DNA of 64,000 bases from PXAP01 sp046483315 (GCA_046483315.1 JAWODJ010000012.1:5859-69858); one strand, 5' to 3'; shown: positions 51,507 to 61,297, counted from the stretch's first letter. Notes: generated by a model not told the origin, from the letters alone. Numbers and translations: made by a program.

Positions 51507-53915
51507 ATGAAGCTTTTCAAGAAAATATTAAGTATTGCAGGAGTTATTCTGCTGATTATTCTGGTTACGGGATATTTTTACATCAGGCACCTTGGCAGAA
51601 AAGCTTTACCTGATTATGAAGCAGATGTATCCATAGAGAGGCTTAAAGAGGAGGTAACTGTTTTGCGTGACTCCTACGCGGTGCCAACCATATATGCAAG
51701 TTGTGAAGATGACCTTTACCGTGCCGTTGGCTTTGTGATGGCACAGGACAGGCTCTGGCAGATGGACCTTCTCAGAAGAGCAACAACCGGCCGGCTGTCG
51801 GAAATATTCGGAGAGGACCTTGTTGATACCGATATTCTGATGAGGTCACTTCGCATACCGGAAAAATCGGCCATTGTTCTGAGCCGCACTGATAAGAAGG
51901 TAATTGACGCCCTTGAGGCTTTTGCCGACGGAGTGAACCAGTTTATAGATCAGAACCGTGGCAAACTGCCTCCCGAGTTTTCTATCCTGGGTTACCAGCC
52001 GGAAAACTGGAAACCGGAACACTCAGTGAACCTGACCGGTTATATGGCATGGGACCTGAATATGGGCTGGTCGACCGAGGTGATACTTCACAAGCTCAGA
52101 AACAGACTGGATGAAGACAAATTCAGGGAACTTATTCCCAGCCTGGAGCTGCAGAGAAGCTACATATATCCGGGGCAGATGCTTACAAAAGCAGAAATAC
52201 GTTCGGGCCTGCTTGAGAAGTCCGCTATACTCAGGGAACTCGGACTTGAAGTTTACAGCGGAAGCAATAACTGGGCCGTATCAGGAGAAAAAAGCACTAC
52301 CGGCAAACCCATTTTTGCCAATGATATGCATCTCGGATTGTTTGCTCCGGGAATATGGTACCAGATGCACCACGTCGTAAAAGGAGAACTTAACGTGACC
52401 GGGGTAGTGCTGCCGGGACAACCCTTTGTTATTTCAGGACACAATGAAAGGATAGCCTGGGGCATGACCAATGTTATGCTGGATGATATGGATTTCTACC
52501 TGGAAACAATTAATCCGTCCGACCCGCATCAGTACAAATACCTGGGTGAATGGAAAGAGATGGAGGTAAAAACAGAAATAATAAAAACCGGAAAAAACGA
52601 TTCGGTCTTAAAAGAGCTTCTGTTTACTCACCGCGGCCCCATAATCTCAGATTTTAAAGATATTGAAAACCAGGCAATATCGATGAAATGGACAGGCAAT
52701 GAATACAGTAACGAGGTAAGAAGTGTTTACTATCTTAACAGGGCAGGAAACTGGGAGGAGTTCCGTGAGGCACTCACCACATTCCTTTCGGTAAGCCAGA
52801 ACATAAATTACGCCGATATTGACGGGAATATCGGACTGCAGACTGCCGCCGGCATACCGGTAAGGGAGGGCAGCGGGATATTCATTGTATCGGGAGAGGA
52901 TGACACATACGAATGGCAGGGAATGGTTCCTTTCGGGGAGCTGCCATTTGCATACAATCCACCGACAGGATTTGTGGCTTCGGCAAACAACAGGACAGTG
53001 GATGACAGCTATCCATATTATATAAGCCACTGGTTTGACCCTCCTAACCGTTACGACAGGATAAGGGAGATGCTCATGGAGAAAGAACGGTTGTCGGTTG
53101 ACGATTTCAAAACAATGGTTGGCGATAAAAAATCAAAGCTCACCGAAAGAATGCTTCCCGGAATGCTTCACGAACTTAAAAAAATGCCGCAGCCTACGGC
53201 AAATGAACGCAGGGCAATGGAAATATTAAATGAATGGGACAGGGTATACCATCCTGAAAGCCCCGCAGCGCTGATATTTGAAAAGTTTTATTTAAGATTT
53301 ATTGAAAACCTCCTGCTTGAAGATATGGGAGAAGAACTTTACCGGGAATTTATCTCGGACAAGATCCTGGTGCGCAATATAGTTGACCAAATATGGACCA
53401 GACGTCAGTCGGCCTGGCTGGCTGGCGGAGCTGACGAAGGGCCGGGTTCATTTACCGATCTGGTACATAAAAGCTTCTATGAAAGCATTGAATGGATTGA
53501 ACATAATCACGGGGTAACTCCCGGCAGATGGGCATGGGGTGATGTTCATAAAATGACGCTTACCCATCCCATGGGATCGGTAAAGATGCTTGACAGGGTT
53601 TTCAATATGAACAGGGGTCCGTGGTCTCCGGGAGGCAGTTTCCATACTGTGTGCCCCTATTCATACGACTTTACAAACCCTTTTGTTATAAATCACGGAG
53701 CTTCCCAGAGACACATATTTTCAACGGCGGACTGGGACAGTTCATTTTCTGTAATACCCACCGGCACATCGGGTATTCCCGCCAGTGATCATTACTGTGA
53801 TCAGACAGATCTTTATGTTAATAACCGATTCCGGTCCGATGCTTTTTCAGAAGTTGAAGTTGAAAATGCCGCTGTATACCGGATGAAGATTATGCCGGCG
53901 GATAGCACAGATTGA
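51507..53915 (+). CDS. penicillin acylase family N-terminal nucleophile hydrolase
   Basis: Ntn-hydrolase precursor of 802 residues from ATG 51507, with an N-terminal membrane anchor (residues 5-25). The alpha chain precedes a self-cleavage site at Ser253 (YSGSNNWAVSG), whose Ser becomes the nucleophile of the beta chain after autoprocessing. Other motifs: YRAVGFVMAQDRLWQMDLLRR, FANDMHLGLFAPGIWYQMHHV and VLPGQPFVISGHNERIAWGMTN. Family members cleave beta-lactams, acyl-homoserine lactones or other amides. The substrate cannot be told from sequence. Confidence 0.9.
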   Translation: MKLFKKILSIAGVILLIILVTGYFYIRHLGRKALPDYEADVSIERLKEEVTVLRDSYAVPTIYASCEDDLYRAVGFVMAQDRLWQMDLLRRATTGRLSEIFGEDLVDTDILMRSLRIPEKSAIVLSRTDKKVIDALEAFADGVNQFIDQNRGKLPPEFSILGYQPENWKPEHSVNLTGYMAWDLNMGWSTEVILHKLRNRLDEDKFRELIPSLELQRSYIYPGQMLTKAEIRSGLLEKSAILRELGLEVYSGSNNWAVSGEKSTTGKPIFANDMHLGLFAPGIWYQMHHVVKGELNVTGVVLPGQPFVISGHNERIAWGMTNVMLDDMDFYLETINPSDPHQYKYLGEWKEMEVKTEIIKTGKNDSVLKELLFTHRGPIISDFKDIENQAISMKWTGNEYSNEVRSVYYLNRAGNWEEFREALTTFLSVSQNINYADIDGNIGLQTAAGIPVREGSGIFIVSGEDDTYEWQGMVPFGELPFAYNPPTGFVASANNRTVDDSYPYYISHWFDPPNRYDRIREMLMEKERLSVDDFKTMVGDKKSKLTERMLPGMLHELKKMPQPTANERRAMEILNEWDRVYHPESPAALIFEKFYLRFIENLLLEDMGEELYREFISDKILVRNIVDQIWTRRQSAWLAGGADEGPGSFTDLVHKSFYESIEWIEHNHGVTPGRWAWGDVHKMTLTHPMGSVKMLDRVFNMNRGPWSPGGSFHTVCPYSYDFTNPFVINHGASQRHIFSTADWDSSFSVIPTGTSGIPASDHYCDQTDLYVNNRFRSDAFSEVEVENAAVYRMKIMPADSTD

Positions 53916-53930
53916 TTTACCGGAAGCAGA

Positions 53931-53963
53931 AATGCCGGTACTGCAGGAATTCTGGCCGGCATT
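53931..53963. terminator. hairpin between convergent genes
   Basis: AATGCCGG and CCGGCATT form an 8-bp stem, with a further CAG/CTG pairing inside the loop. It sits between the acylase stop and the recN stop and could end both. There is no U-tract. Confidence 0.4.
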
Positions 53964-53967
53964 ATAA

Positions 53968-55620
53968 CTAATCCATCAACTCCCTTGCATGCACCAGGGC
54001 AGCCTCGGTCAGGCCGTCACTGCTCAGCATCCTGGCTATCTCCTCTACTCTCTCTTCCCTGTCAAGAAGGCGTATACGTGTATGGGTTGCATTGTCAATA
54101 TCTTCCTTGTAAACCAGGAACTGCTGATCACCTTTACCCGCGATCTGGGGAAGATGTGTAATATTTATAACCTGCATGCCGGAAGACATGGCCTTCATGA
54201 TATTTCCCGTTTTACCGGCCACCTCACCCGACACCCCTGAATCGATCTCATCAAAAATAATTGTGGGAAGAGATTTGCTCCGGGCTATCAAAGATTTGAG
54301 ACTGAGCATAACCCTTGACATCTCACCTCCCGAGGCGACTTTTGACAGTTCCATAGGAGGGGACTGCCGGTTGGCTGAAAACATGAATGTTACCCTGTCG
54401 GCACCATATCCGGTAAAATCGTCCAGTTTCCGATGGTCAACCACGAACCGGGCGTTGGGAATACCAAGCTGCCGGAGCTGGCTGACCATATGCTCTTCAA
54501 GAACAGGCACAGCCTTAATACGCGTCCCGGTGAGCGATTCAGAGACCTCCGCTAGATCACGCCTGCATTCTTCAAGCTTTCCGGCAGCCTTTTCAATGCT
54601 GAACTCATAATTCCTGATCTCGTCAACTTTCTTCTGAAGGTCGTCGCGAAGAGCTATAAGATCTGATACGGAAGATAAATGATGTTTCTGCTGAAGGCTG
54701 TAAATAACGTCAAGCCGCTCATTTAACCGGTCGATCCGGCCGGGATCAAATTCTGTGGCGGACTCATGTCCGGCAAGCTCATCTGAAATATCTTTGAGCT
54801 CTATTACAGAACTCTGAATACGCTTGTGCAGGTCCGATATCTTAGGGAAAAAAGGTTCTATCCGGGCCAGTCCGCCCTGAATATCTTTCAGCATGCTCAG
54901 CATGGAGCTCTCATCGGCGTCCAGTGCATGACAGGAGCGGTTAAGCACCTCTTTGATCTCCCCGGCATGGGTAAGCAATTTCAGTTCCTCCTCCAGCTCA
55001 TGTTGTTCTCCGTCAACAAGCCTGGCGGCGGTCAGCTGATCAAGCTGAAAACTGTAATAATCAAGGTCGGCCCCTGCTTTTTCAGCTTTCGCGGAAAGAG
55101 AGTTATAATGTTCCAGGGCCGAAATATACTCACCATATCGTTGTTTATAGGATTCAAAGATGACGGCATTTCCTGCTACCACATCAATTACATCAAGCTG
55201 AAAGCGGCTGCCGGTAAGAATAAGATTATGATGCTGCGAATGAATGTCTACCAGCCTTGTTCCCAGATCCCTCAACACATTGAGGTTGACAGGTGTATCA
55301 TTGATAAACGCCCTTGATTTGCCTGTTTCATTAATCTCCCGGCGAACAATTGAAATATTGTCGTAATCAAGCTGGTTATCAGAGAAAAAAGACTCCAGAG
55401 CGTACTGGGAAATTTCAAACTCCCCTTCCACTATGCACTTACGGCCTTTATCCTGAAGTACGGAAGTATCGGCACGCTGGCCGAGGATCAGGGACATGGC
55501 CCCCAGCAATATCGACTTTCCCGAACCGGTTTCTCCGGTAATAATCGAAAGGCCGGGAGCAAAATCTATATCCAGCCTGTCAATAAGTGCATAATTATTA
55601 ACCGACAGTTTCCTGAGCAT
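53968..55620 (-). CDS. recN: DNA repair protein RecN
   Basis: SMC-like ATPase of double-strand-break repair, 550 residues. Walker A GETGSGKS (29-36), a long coiled-coil middle, ABC signature KVASGGEMSRVMLSLK, and Walker B LPTIIFDEIDSGVSGEVAG. The late INITHLPQIAGKGDQQFLVYK is the family H-loop region. It is the last gene of the bamD-rpoZ-coaBC-porD series, with a gap of about 200 bp before it. Confidence 0.95.
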   Translation of the reverse strand: MLRKLSVNNYALIDRLDIDFAPGLSIITGETGSGKSILLGAMSLILGQRADTSVLQDKGRKCIVEGEFEISQYALESFFSDNQLDYDNISIVRREINETGKSRAFINDTPVNLNVLRDLGTRLVDIHSQHHNLILTGSRFQLDVIDVVAGNAVIFESYKQRYGEYISALEHYNSLSAKAEKAGADLDYYSFQLDQLTAARLVDGEQHELEEELKLLTHAGEIKEVLNRSCHALDADESSMLSMLKDIQGGLARIEPFFPKISDLHKRIQSSVIELKDISDELAGHESATEFDPGRIDRLNERLDVIYSLQQKHHLSSVSDLIALRDDLQKKVDEIRNYEFSIEKAAGKLEECRRDLAEVSESLTGTRIKAVPVLEEHMVSQLRQLGIPNARFVVDHRKLDDFTGYGADRVTFMFSANRQSPPMELSKVASGGEMSRVMLSLKSLIARSKSLPTIIFDEIDSGVSGEVAGKTGNIMKAMSSGMQVINITHLPQIAGKGDQQFLVYKEDIDNATHTRIRLLDREERVEEIARMLSSDGLTEAALVHARELMD

Positions 55621-55826
55621 AAATATCAGCGGTTTTTATTCAACCAAAATTAAACAAATTTCAAAAGCCATCGGGATCTATCCGTTTCAATTTAAGAAAA
55701 AATTTTAAAAATTCCATGAAGCTTTAACAGGATAACCCGGGTTTATAACAGTGCAAAAGCAATTACCACAGCTCCCTCACAAAAAGTGCATCCGCCGGTA
55801 TATGCCGGGGATCCGGCAAATCTCAT

Positions 55827-56729
55827 TTATTGCTGTATCCTTTGATATTTGGGTGTGTTGGCGGGATCTACCTCCCTGAGGAGGGTTGTCACCCTGCGGG
55901 CCTCATCGGGGGTGGTTTCTGAAAAAACATTGATAAACTCATCCGACTTGGCATCAAAAACCACCTGCAGCAGGTGCATGAAAGGATCGGGCTTTTCACG
56001 GTATACCTTTTGAAGAAGAAAAAGACTTTCGGTAATTTCGGCACGTGCTTCTGCAGGCCTTTCACTCATCCTGTCAAGCCCCAGGCGATGGTACCTGTAA
56101 TTAAACTCTCTTACCGGTGCAAATTTGGAATCTCTCAGATTTGATGCAAGCCAGTACCTGTTCCGGTTGCTTTCAAAAGATTTCCAGCCGCGCTCACTTG
56201 CATTCTGTGCATTACTGACAATGGTCTCCGCCTTCTGAAAATATTCCGTTCCCCCGTTAAGGGAAAAAGAATCGTAGTCAAGACCTATAATTATATAAGC
56301 GTAGAAAGCCAGTATCGAGGTAAGGTTTGAGAGATGCTGGTTTTCATTAAATTCAAGTGTTTCATGCTCTACATAACGAAAATGCATGTTATTGTCCATA
56401 TAATTGAAAAGGACGGTATTATATGATGAGTTATATATGGGTCTCCTGGACTGGATCTGGATGGTGCCCCTGAATTCGTCCGAAGATATCTCATCGGTAA
56501 GATTTATCATAATATTTGCTTCTATCCTCTCCTGGTTATTGAAAACATGGTTGGTCCAGTTACGCCCGTTCATGAACTCGTAAATGGCTCTCTGCAAAGT
56601 GGTGAACTTCTGTTTGTTGGTTCCCTGAATCTGGTTGGTGATAACCTGAACATTGCATCTCAGCTCCTGGGCCGTGCCAACCGAAGCTAAAGAGAGAAGA
56701 AAAACCAGGATAAATGTTGCCTTTCTCAT
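55827..56729 (-). CDS. porD: PorD-like protein (DUF4835), type IX secretion system
   Basis: Exported protein of 300 residues: signal peptide (about 1-20) then conserved ELRCNVQVITNQIQGTNKQKFTTLQRAIYEFMNGRNWTNHVF, NIMINLTDEISSDEFRGTIQIQSRRPIYNSSYNT, LAFYAYIIIGLDYDSFSLNGGTEYFQKAE and the C-terminal region. In Porphyromonas gingivalis PorD belongs to the genes needed for type IX secretion. The start overlaps the coaBC stop by 4 bp (ATGA), so the two are translationally coupled. Its molecular role is not settled. Confidence 0.87.
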   Translation of the reverse strand: MRKATFILVFLLSLASVGTAQELRCNVQVITNQIQGTNKQKFTTLQRAIYEFMNGRNWTNHVFNNQERIEANIMINLTDEISSDEFRGTIQIQSRRPIYNSSYNTVLFNYMDNNMHFRYVEHETLEFNENQHLSNLTSILAFYAYIIIGLDYDSFSLNGGTEYFQKAETIVSNAQNASERGWKSFESNRNRYWLASNLRDSKFAPVREFNYRYHRLGLDRMSERPAEARAEITESLFLLQKVYREKPDPFMHLLQVVFDAKSDEFINVFSETTPDEARRVTTLLREVDPANTPKYQRIQQ

Positions 56730-57961
56730 TTTACCAGTCCGGTTAAGTGGTTGACAATATCTGTTGCTACCTCGGGCTTGCTTTTTTTGGCATAATCAAT
56801 TACCGAACCATCGGGATTGATTATGCTGATCTTATTGGTATGGGTGTTAAAACCCGCTCCTTCCTCCTGCAATGAATTTAAAACGATAAAATCGAGGTTT
56901 TTGTTATGCAGCTTATTTTCTGCGTTTGCTATTTCATTATCGGTCTCCAGGGCAAAACCTGCAAGCACCTGTCCCTCTCTTTTCATTTTCCCGAGTTCTT
57001 TCAGTATATCCACGGTCGGTTTCATCTCGATAGTGAAACTGCCCCTCCCTCGCTTTAATTTCTTATCCTTTATTACAGCAGGGGTATAATCGGCAACCGC
57101 GGCCGTCATGATACAGGCATCGCATTCAGGGAACCACTTCAGGCATTCCCTGTGCATCTCTCCGGCCGATTTCACCCTGACAATAGTGATATGGCTGTGC
57201 TCCAGCTCCAAAGATACGGGGCCCGCAACCAAAATGACATCCGCTCCACGGCCGGCAAGCTCAGCAGCTATTGAAAAGCCCATCCTGCCTGAAGAGTGGT
57301 TGCCTATGTACCTCACCGGATCTATGGCCTCATAAGTGGGTCCGGCAGTGACAAGAACTTTCTTCCCCCTCATACCGGGGTAGCTTTCAGCATCTGTGCC
57401 TGCTCCCGGATCTTCATTCAAAAAGAAAGAGATCAATTTCTTCACTATCACCGAAGGCTCCTCCATTCTTCCCTTACCGCTCAACCCGCTTGCAAGCTCA
57501 CCACTTGAGGGTTCGATAATAATATTGCCCCTTCCAAGGAGCACATCCATATTATTCAATGTTGCCGGATGGCGGAACATGTCAAGATCCATTGCCGGGG
57601 CAAGCATGACAGGGCACCGGCAGGAAAGATAGGTGGTCAGCAACAGGTTGTCACAAATGCCATGCGCCATTTTAGCCATGGTATTGGCACTTGCCGGAGC
57701 AACCAGAAACAGGTCCGCCCATATTCCCAGGTCAATATGGGAGTTCCATGTTCCGTCATCATAGGAAAAAAAATCACTCAGGACGGTATTCCGCGAAAGC
57801 GTGGCAAGGGTAACCGGGGTGATAAACTCTTTGGCAAGAGGGGTCATGAGAACCTTTACAGTGGCACCTTCCTTTACAAGCAGCCTGATAAGGACCGCCG
57901 ATTTATATGCGGCTATGCTTCCCGTGATTCCAAGTATTATCTTTTTACCCTTAAGTTGCAT
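56726..57961 (-). CDS. coaBC: bifunctional phosphopantothenoylcysteine synthetase/decarboxylase
   Basis: 411-residue fusion enzyme for steps 2 and 3 of coenzyme A synthesis. The flavoprotein CoaC half (about 1-185) has GITGSIAAYKSAVLIRLL, PASANTMAKMAHGICDNLL, APAMDLDM and PSSGELASGLSGKGRM. The CTP-using CoaB half (about 195-411) starts at KVLVTAGPTYEAIDPVRYIGNHSSGRMG and has ADYTP and LAGFALETDNEIANA. The gene lies 85 bp after rpoZ and overlaps porD. Confidence 0.95.
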   Translation of the reverse strand: MQLKGKKIILGITGSIAAYKSAVLIRLLVKEGATVKVLMTPLAKEFITPVTLATLSRNTVLSDFFSYDDGTWNSHIDLGIWADLFLVAPASANTMAKMAHGICDNLLLTTYLSCRCPVMLAPAMDLDMFRHPATLNNMDVLLGRGNIIIEPSSGELASGLSGKGRMEEPSVIVKKLISFFLNEDPGAGTDAESYPGMRGKKVLVTAGPTYEAIDPVRYIGNHSSGRMGFSIAAELAGRGADVILVAGPVSLELEHSHITIVRVKSAGEMHRECLKWFPECDACIMTAAVADYTPAVIKDKKLKRGRGSFTIEMKPTVDILKELGKMKREGQVLAGFALETDNEIANAENKLHNKNLDFIVLNSLQEEGAGFNTHTNKISIINPDGSVIDYAKKSKPEVATDIVNHLTGLVK

Positions 57962-58046
57962 ATTGCATATTGATTAACATCTGTATCCCGAAGGCCAAAC
58001 CCGACGGCTTACAATCATACCCCCTCAGTCCGTGAAACCGGCTGTA

Positions 58047-58373
58047 TCAGCTTTCCAGTCTGGCAGGGTTACGGTAATAGATCTCACCTTCATCCCACTC
58101 TTCAAGAGCCATCAGTGCCGGTTTGGGAAGTCGCTCATAAAACTTTGATATCTCAATCTGCTCCCTGTTTTCAAATACCTCTTCCAGGTTATCGGTATAA
58201 TAGGCAAACTCTTCAAGCTTACGGCTCAATTCATCCTTCATCTCCACACTGATCTGATTTGCCCTTTTGGCAACGATCACAATGGTTTCATAAATACTGC
58301 CGGTTTCAGCATCCAGTTCAGACAAATCACGTGTTATAGTGGTACCCGGAGCTTTTGATTTTTTGTAATCCAT
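58047..58373 (-). CDS. rpoZ: RNA polymerase omega subunit (Rpb6-like)
   Basis: 108-residue protein of the Bacteroidota omega family. The conserved core is ETGSIYETIVIVAKRANQISVEMKDELSRKLEEFAYYTDN followed by EQIEISKFYERLPKPALMALEEWDEGEIYYRNP. It binds beta' in the polymerase assembly. Position between bamD and coaBC is the usual Bacteroidota gene order. Confidence 0.88.
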   Translation of the reverse strand: MDYKKSKAPGTTITRDLSELDAETGSIYETIVIVAKRANQISVEMKDELSRKLEEFAYYTDNLEEVFENREQIEISKFYERLPKPALMALEEWDEGEIYYRNPARLES

Positions 58374-58382
58374 ATTAATCTG

Positions 58383-58428
58383 AATAAAGTATAGTTATCA
58401 ATTCATTCGTATAAAGTATAGTTAGCAA
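58383..58428. repeat. short tandem repeat upstream of rpoZ
   Basis: ATAAAGTATAGTTA occurs at 58384-58397 and again at 58411-58424, 27 bp apart, with flanks TCAA and GCAA. It lies just upstream of the rpoZ start on the minus strand and may be a duplicated promoter segment. Confidence 0.5.
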
Positions 58429-58546
58429 GTTGTTCAACAATGTGTTACAAATTTATGATTCGAATATTTTGCTTTTCAATTCATGGTTACCCATGTTGTT
58501 TATACTTGCATTTTTGTGTTACGAAGTAATATGTATGATTCTTCAA

Positions 58547-59377
58547 TTAATAATCCTGTGAAAGTTCATCTGCGGGATAGTTATCCAGCACTCTGATCGA
58601 TCTGTTGAAAAACCTCTCTGCTTCATCTGCATATTCACTCCCGGGAAACTCTTCAATAAAAACATAGTATTCATCAAGAGTGGACTGAAAGCGTTCCAGT
58701 TGTTTATCGGGAACCGAGTTGTCGGCCAGAAGAAAGCTCGACTTAAGTATCAGGAACATTATTTCTTCCCGGTGACGTGTTTCAGGAAAATCCACCAGGC
58801 TGTTTTTAAGTGCAATTATGGCAGCCCTGTAATCACCCATATCATAATAAAGCTTTGCACTCTCAAAGGATTTTTCAAGTAACTTCGCCCTCATCTCATC
58901 AATCAGCTTCTGTGCTTCTTCCACCTTATCGCTTTCAGGAAACCTTGTCATGAACATCCTGAACTGATCAATTGACCTGTTTGTGGTTGATTGATCCAGG
59001 CTGGGCCTGGGGGACAACAGATAATTACAGTATGCCCTCATGTAGGTTGCTTCCTCCGCATGCTCACTGTTTGGATATTCCCTTACAAAACTGTCAAAAT
59101 GATGTGCTGCCAGTATATAATCTCCCCTGTTATAATAGCAATTTGCAAGTGTAAAACTCAGCTCGGCAGCTCTACGTGTTCCCTGGTAAACAGGAAGTAT
59201 CTGTTCTATAAGTGTTGCAGACCTCACATAGTCGCCATCCTCATAGTACTCCATCGCAGCATCATACTTTATCTGAAAATCATCGCTTTTCAGGAGTTTC
59301 TCATAACCGCTGCAGGAAGCGAATATGATAAGAATCAACACGGGAAATATGCGAAAAACAGCCGATATTCGAAACAT
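58547..59377 (-). CDS. bamD: outer-membrane assembly lipoprotein BamD
   Basis: 276-residue lipoprotein with signal ending at Cys22 (FASCSGYEKLLKS) and five TPR-like units (AMEYYEDGDYVRSATLIEQILP, LANCYYNRGDYILAAHHFDSFVREYP, and later FESAKLYYDMGDYRAAIIALKNSLVDFP and following). It is the essential partner of BamA in barrel insertion. First gene of the bamD-rpoZ-coaBC-porD-recN series. Confidence 0.93.
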   Translation of the reverse strand: MFRISAVFRIFPVLILIIFASCSGYEKLLKSDDFQIKYDAAMEYYEDGDYVRSATLIEQILPVYQGTRRAAELSFTLANCYYNRGDYILAAHHFDSFVREYPNSEHAEEATYMRAYCNYLLSPRPSLDQSTTNRSIDQFRMFMTRFPESDKVEEAQKLIDEMRAKLLEKSFESAKLYYDMGDYRAAIIALKNSLVDFPETRHREEIMFLILKSSFLLADNSVPDKQLERFQSTLDEYYVFIEEFPGSEYADEAERFFNRSIRVLDNYPADELSQDY

Positions 59378-59788
59378 TCTGTAAAGTTGGTTTATTCAAT
59401 CAAAGCTATCCGGAAATTTATTATTAATTATCGAAACTTCATTAAAATCCGGAATCTGCAAAAATAGCATTTTTTTCTTGTAAAGTAAACGGATTTATTA
59501 CGGTAATTTTACTTAAACATTTGTCAGCCTTTGTCAGAAAAAGCGAAGAGGCCATTACCGACCCCTGCACAACCCTGGCAAACACTACAATAATTATCAT
59601 CCAGGATAATAAACTTTCATATATACTGATAAATTTTATATGTAAACGTGAAACGCAAAAAAAAAACATTTATTTTGTAGAAAAGTTTATTATACCTGTA
59701 TGTAACATAAAAGTCGGAAATTCACTTGTGTTACCGGGTAATATGAGATATTAAAAAAAATAATTTTTTTCACCTAAATCTATATACC
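59378..59788. other. divergent intergenic region
   Basis: AT-rich gap of about 410 bp between bamD and the alpha-oxoamine synthase gene. The only motif noted is the bamD promoter candidate at 59459-59489. No gene of conserved appearance was seen. Confidence 0.5.
59459..59489 (-). promoter_or_regulatory. promoter candidate of the bamD series
   Basis: On the minus strand TTTA (59486-59489), 19-bp spacer, TATTTTTG (59459-59466). The -7 element is perfect and the -33 element has one mismatch. Confidence 0.5.
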
Positions 59789-61036
59789 GTGGATATATTT
59801 GAAAAGATCAGGCATAATATGGGGCCCATCGGGCAATATATGAAAGAGGCCCATGGTTACTTTGTTTTCCCGAAGCTGGAAGGAGAAATCGGTCCCAGGA
59901 TGAAGTTCAGGGATAAAGAGGTGCTGGTCTGGAGTCTCAATAATTATCTCGGACTGGCGAATCATCCCGAGGTGAGGAAAACAGATGCGGAAGCAGCAGC
60001 ACAATACGGAATGGCTTATCCCATGGGTGCACGGATGATGTCGGGTCAAACCGTTAAACATGAAGAGCTTGAAAGACAACTGGCAAATTTCCAGGGTAAA
60101 GAAAGTGCCTACCTGCTCAATTACGGTTATCAGGGTATGCTCTCCATAATCGATGCACTGGTTAGCCGGAATGACGTTATTGTTTATGATTCGGAATCCC
60201 ATGCCTGCATTCTTGACGGACTGAGGCTGCATATGGGGAAGCGTTTTGTCTTCCCGCACAATAACATTGAGAACTTCGAAAAACAACTTCAGAGGGCCGT
60301 GAAACTTGCAGAAAAGCAAAACGGCGGGATACTGGTGATAACCGAAGGAGTGTTTGGAATGTCGGGCGACCTGGGCAAGCTGGACCAGATAATCAGGCTC
60401 AGGGAGAAATATCCCTTCCGCCTGCTGGTGGATGATGCACACGGTTTCGGCACCATGGGCAAAACCGGTGCAGGAACAGGTGAGCATATAGGAGTGCAGG
60501 ATGAGATTGATGTATATTTCGGCACATTTGCCAAGGCAATGGCAGGTATTGGGGGATTTGTGGCAAGCAATAAAATGGTTATTGATTACCTGCACTACAA
60601 CATGCGTTCGCAGATATTCGCCAAGGCACTTCCCATGCCAATGGTAATAGGCGCACTAAAAAGGCTCGAGCTGCTGAAAAATGAACCCCGGCTGAAGGAA
60701 AAATTATGGACAGTGGTTAATGCTCTGCAGAGCGGATTAAAAAAGAATGGATTCAACCTGGGAAATACTGAATCGCCGGTAACACCTGTCTTTCTCTCGG
60801 GCAGCGTACCGGAAGGGACAAACATCATAACCGACCTGAGAGAAAACTACGGTATTTTCTGTTCACTGGTCGGCTACCCTGTTGTCCCTAAGGGAGTGCT
60901 GCTTATACGCCTTATTCCCACGGCTGTACATACCATCAAAGACGTTGAATATACAATAAGCGCTTTCGCGGAAGTCGCCAAAAAGCTGAAAGCCGGCAAA
61001 TATGCAGGTGAACGGATTGTTACAGCAACCTCCTGA
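59789..61036 (+). CDS. alpha-oxoamine synthase (serine palmitoyltransferase-like)
   Basis: PLP-dependent acyltransferase of 415 residues that condenses an amino acid with an acyl donor. Key residues: Lys249 (YFGTFAKAMAGIGG) for the Schiff base, Asp215-Asp216-Ala-His218 (LVDDAHGFGTMG), His138 (DSESHACILDG) and GARMMSGQTVKHEELERQLA. In Bacteroidota this subgroup contains serine palmitoyltransferases for sphingolipids and cysteate acyltransferases for capnine-type sulfonolipids. The AKAMAGIGG form around the Lys resembles a flavobacterial branch reported in sulfonolipid synthesis more than the SK form of the gut Bacteroides enzyme. The substrate is therefore open. Confidence 0.85.
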   Translation: MDIFEKIRHNMGPIGQYMKEAHGYFVFPKLEGEIGPRMKFRDKEVLVWSLNNYLGLANHPEVRKTDAEAAAQYGMAYPMGARMMSGQTVKHEELERQLANFQGKESAYLLNYGYQGMLSIIDALVSRNDVIVYDSESHACILDGLRLHMGKRFVFPHNNIENFEKQLQRAVKLAEKQNGGILVITEGVFGMSGDLGKLDQIIRLREKYPFRLLVDDAHGFGTMGKTGAGTGEHIGVQDEIDVYFGTFAKAMAGIGGFVASNKMVIDYLHYNMRSQIFAKALPMPMVIGALKRLELLKNEPRLKEKLWTVVNALQSGLKKNGFNLGNTESPVTPVFLSGSVPEGTNIITDLRENYGIFCSLVGYPVVPKGVLLIRLIPTAVHTIKDVEYTISAFAEVAKKLKAGKYAGERIVTATS

Positions 61037-61096
61037 GGGCAGCTTATATAACTCTGAAAAACTGAAAAAATAAAGGTTTAAATAAACAGTCCGGTC

Positions 61097-61297
61097 ATGA
61101 AAAATCTTTTTATACTGATTATTAAAGTAATACAGTGGATTATTGCAGGCATATTATTATTCCTTGCTTATGGTGGTCTTCAGGGAGACGACATATTAAT
61201 CCCGTTAATATTACTGGTTGTTGCGGTATTTATTTCCCCACCAGTTATATATATTCTATTTGGCAGAAGAAAAAATAGGAGTGTTCCGGGCAGATAA
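61097..61297 (+). CDS. small two-helix membrane protein
   Basis: 66 residues: basic start, helix FILIIKVIQWIIAGILLFLAYGG, short loop LQGDDILI, helix PLILLVVAVFISPPVIYILFG, then a basic tail RRKNRSVPGR. It lies 60 bp after the oxoamine synthase gene in the same direction. The hairpin at 61283-61332 overlaps its 3' end. The family is unknown. Confidence 0.6.
   Translation: MKNLFILIIKVIQWIIAGILLFLAYGGLQGDDILIPLILLVVAVFISPPVIYILFGRRKNRSVPGR

Noticed and set aside
55696..55710. GAAAAAATTTTAAAA as a third copy of the dispersed palindrome
   Set aside because: Only one arm is present with no matching partner. Such runs arise easily in AT-rich gaps.
59521..59754. Possible 77-residue protein upstream of the oxoamine synthase
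   Set aside because: AT-rich, no conserved pattern, no clear start, in a region that reads as promoter DNA.
59780..60595. Minus-strand frame of 271 codons opposite the oxoamine synthase
   Set aside because: Composition rich in Cys, His and Phe is that of a reverse shadow. The sense protein has complete catalytic motifs.
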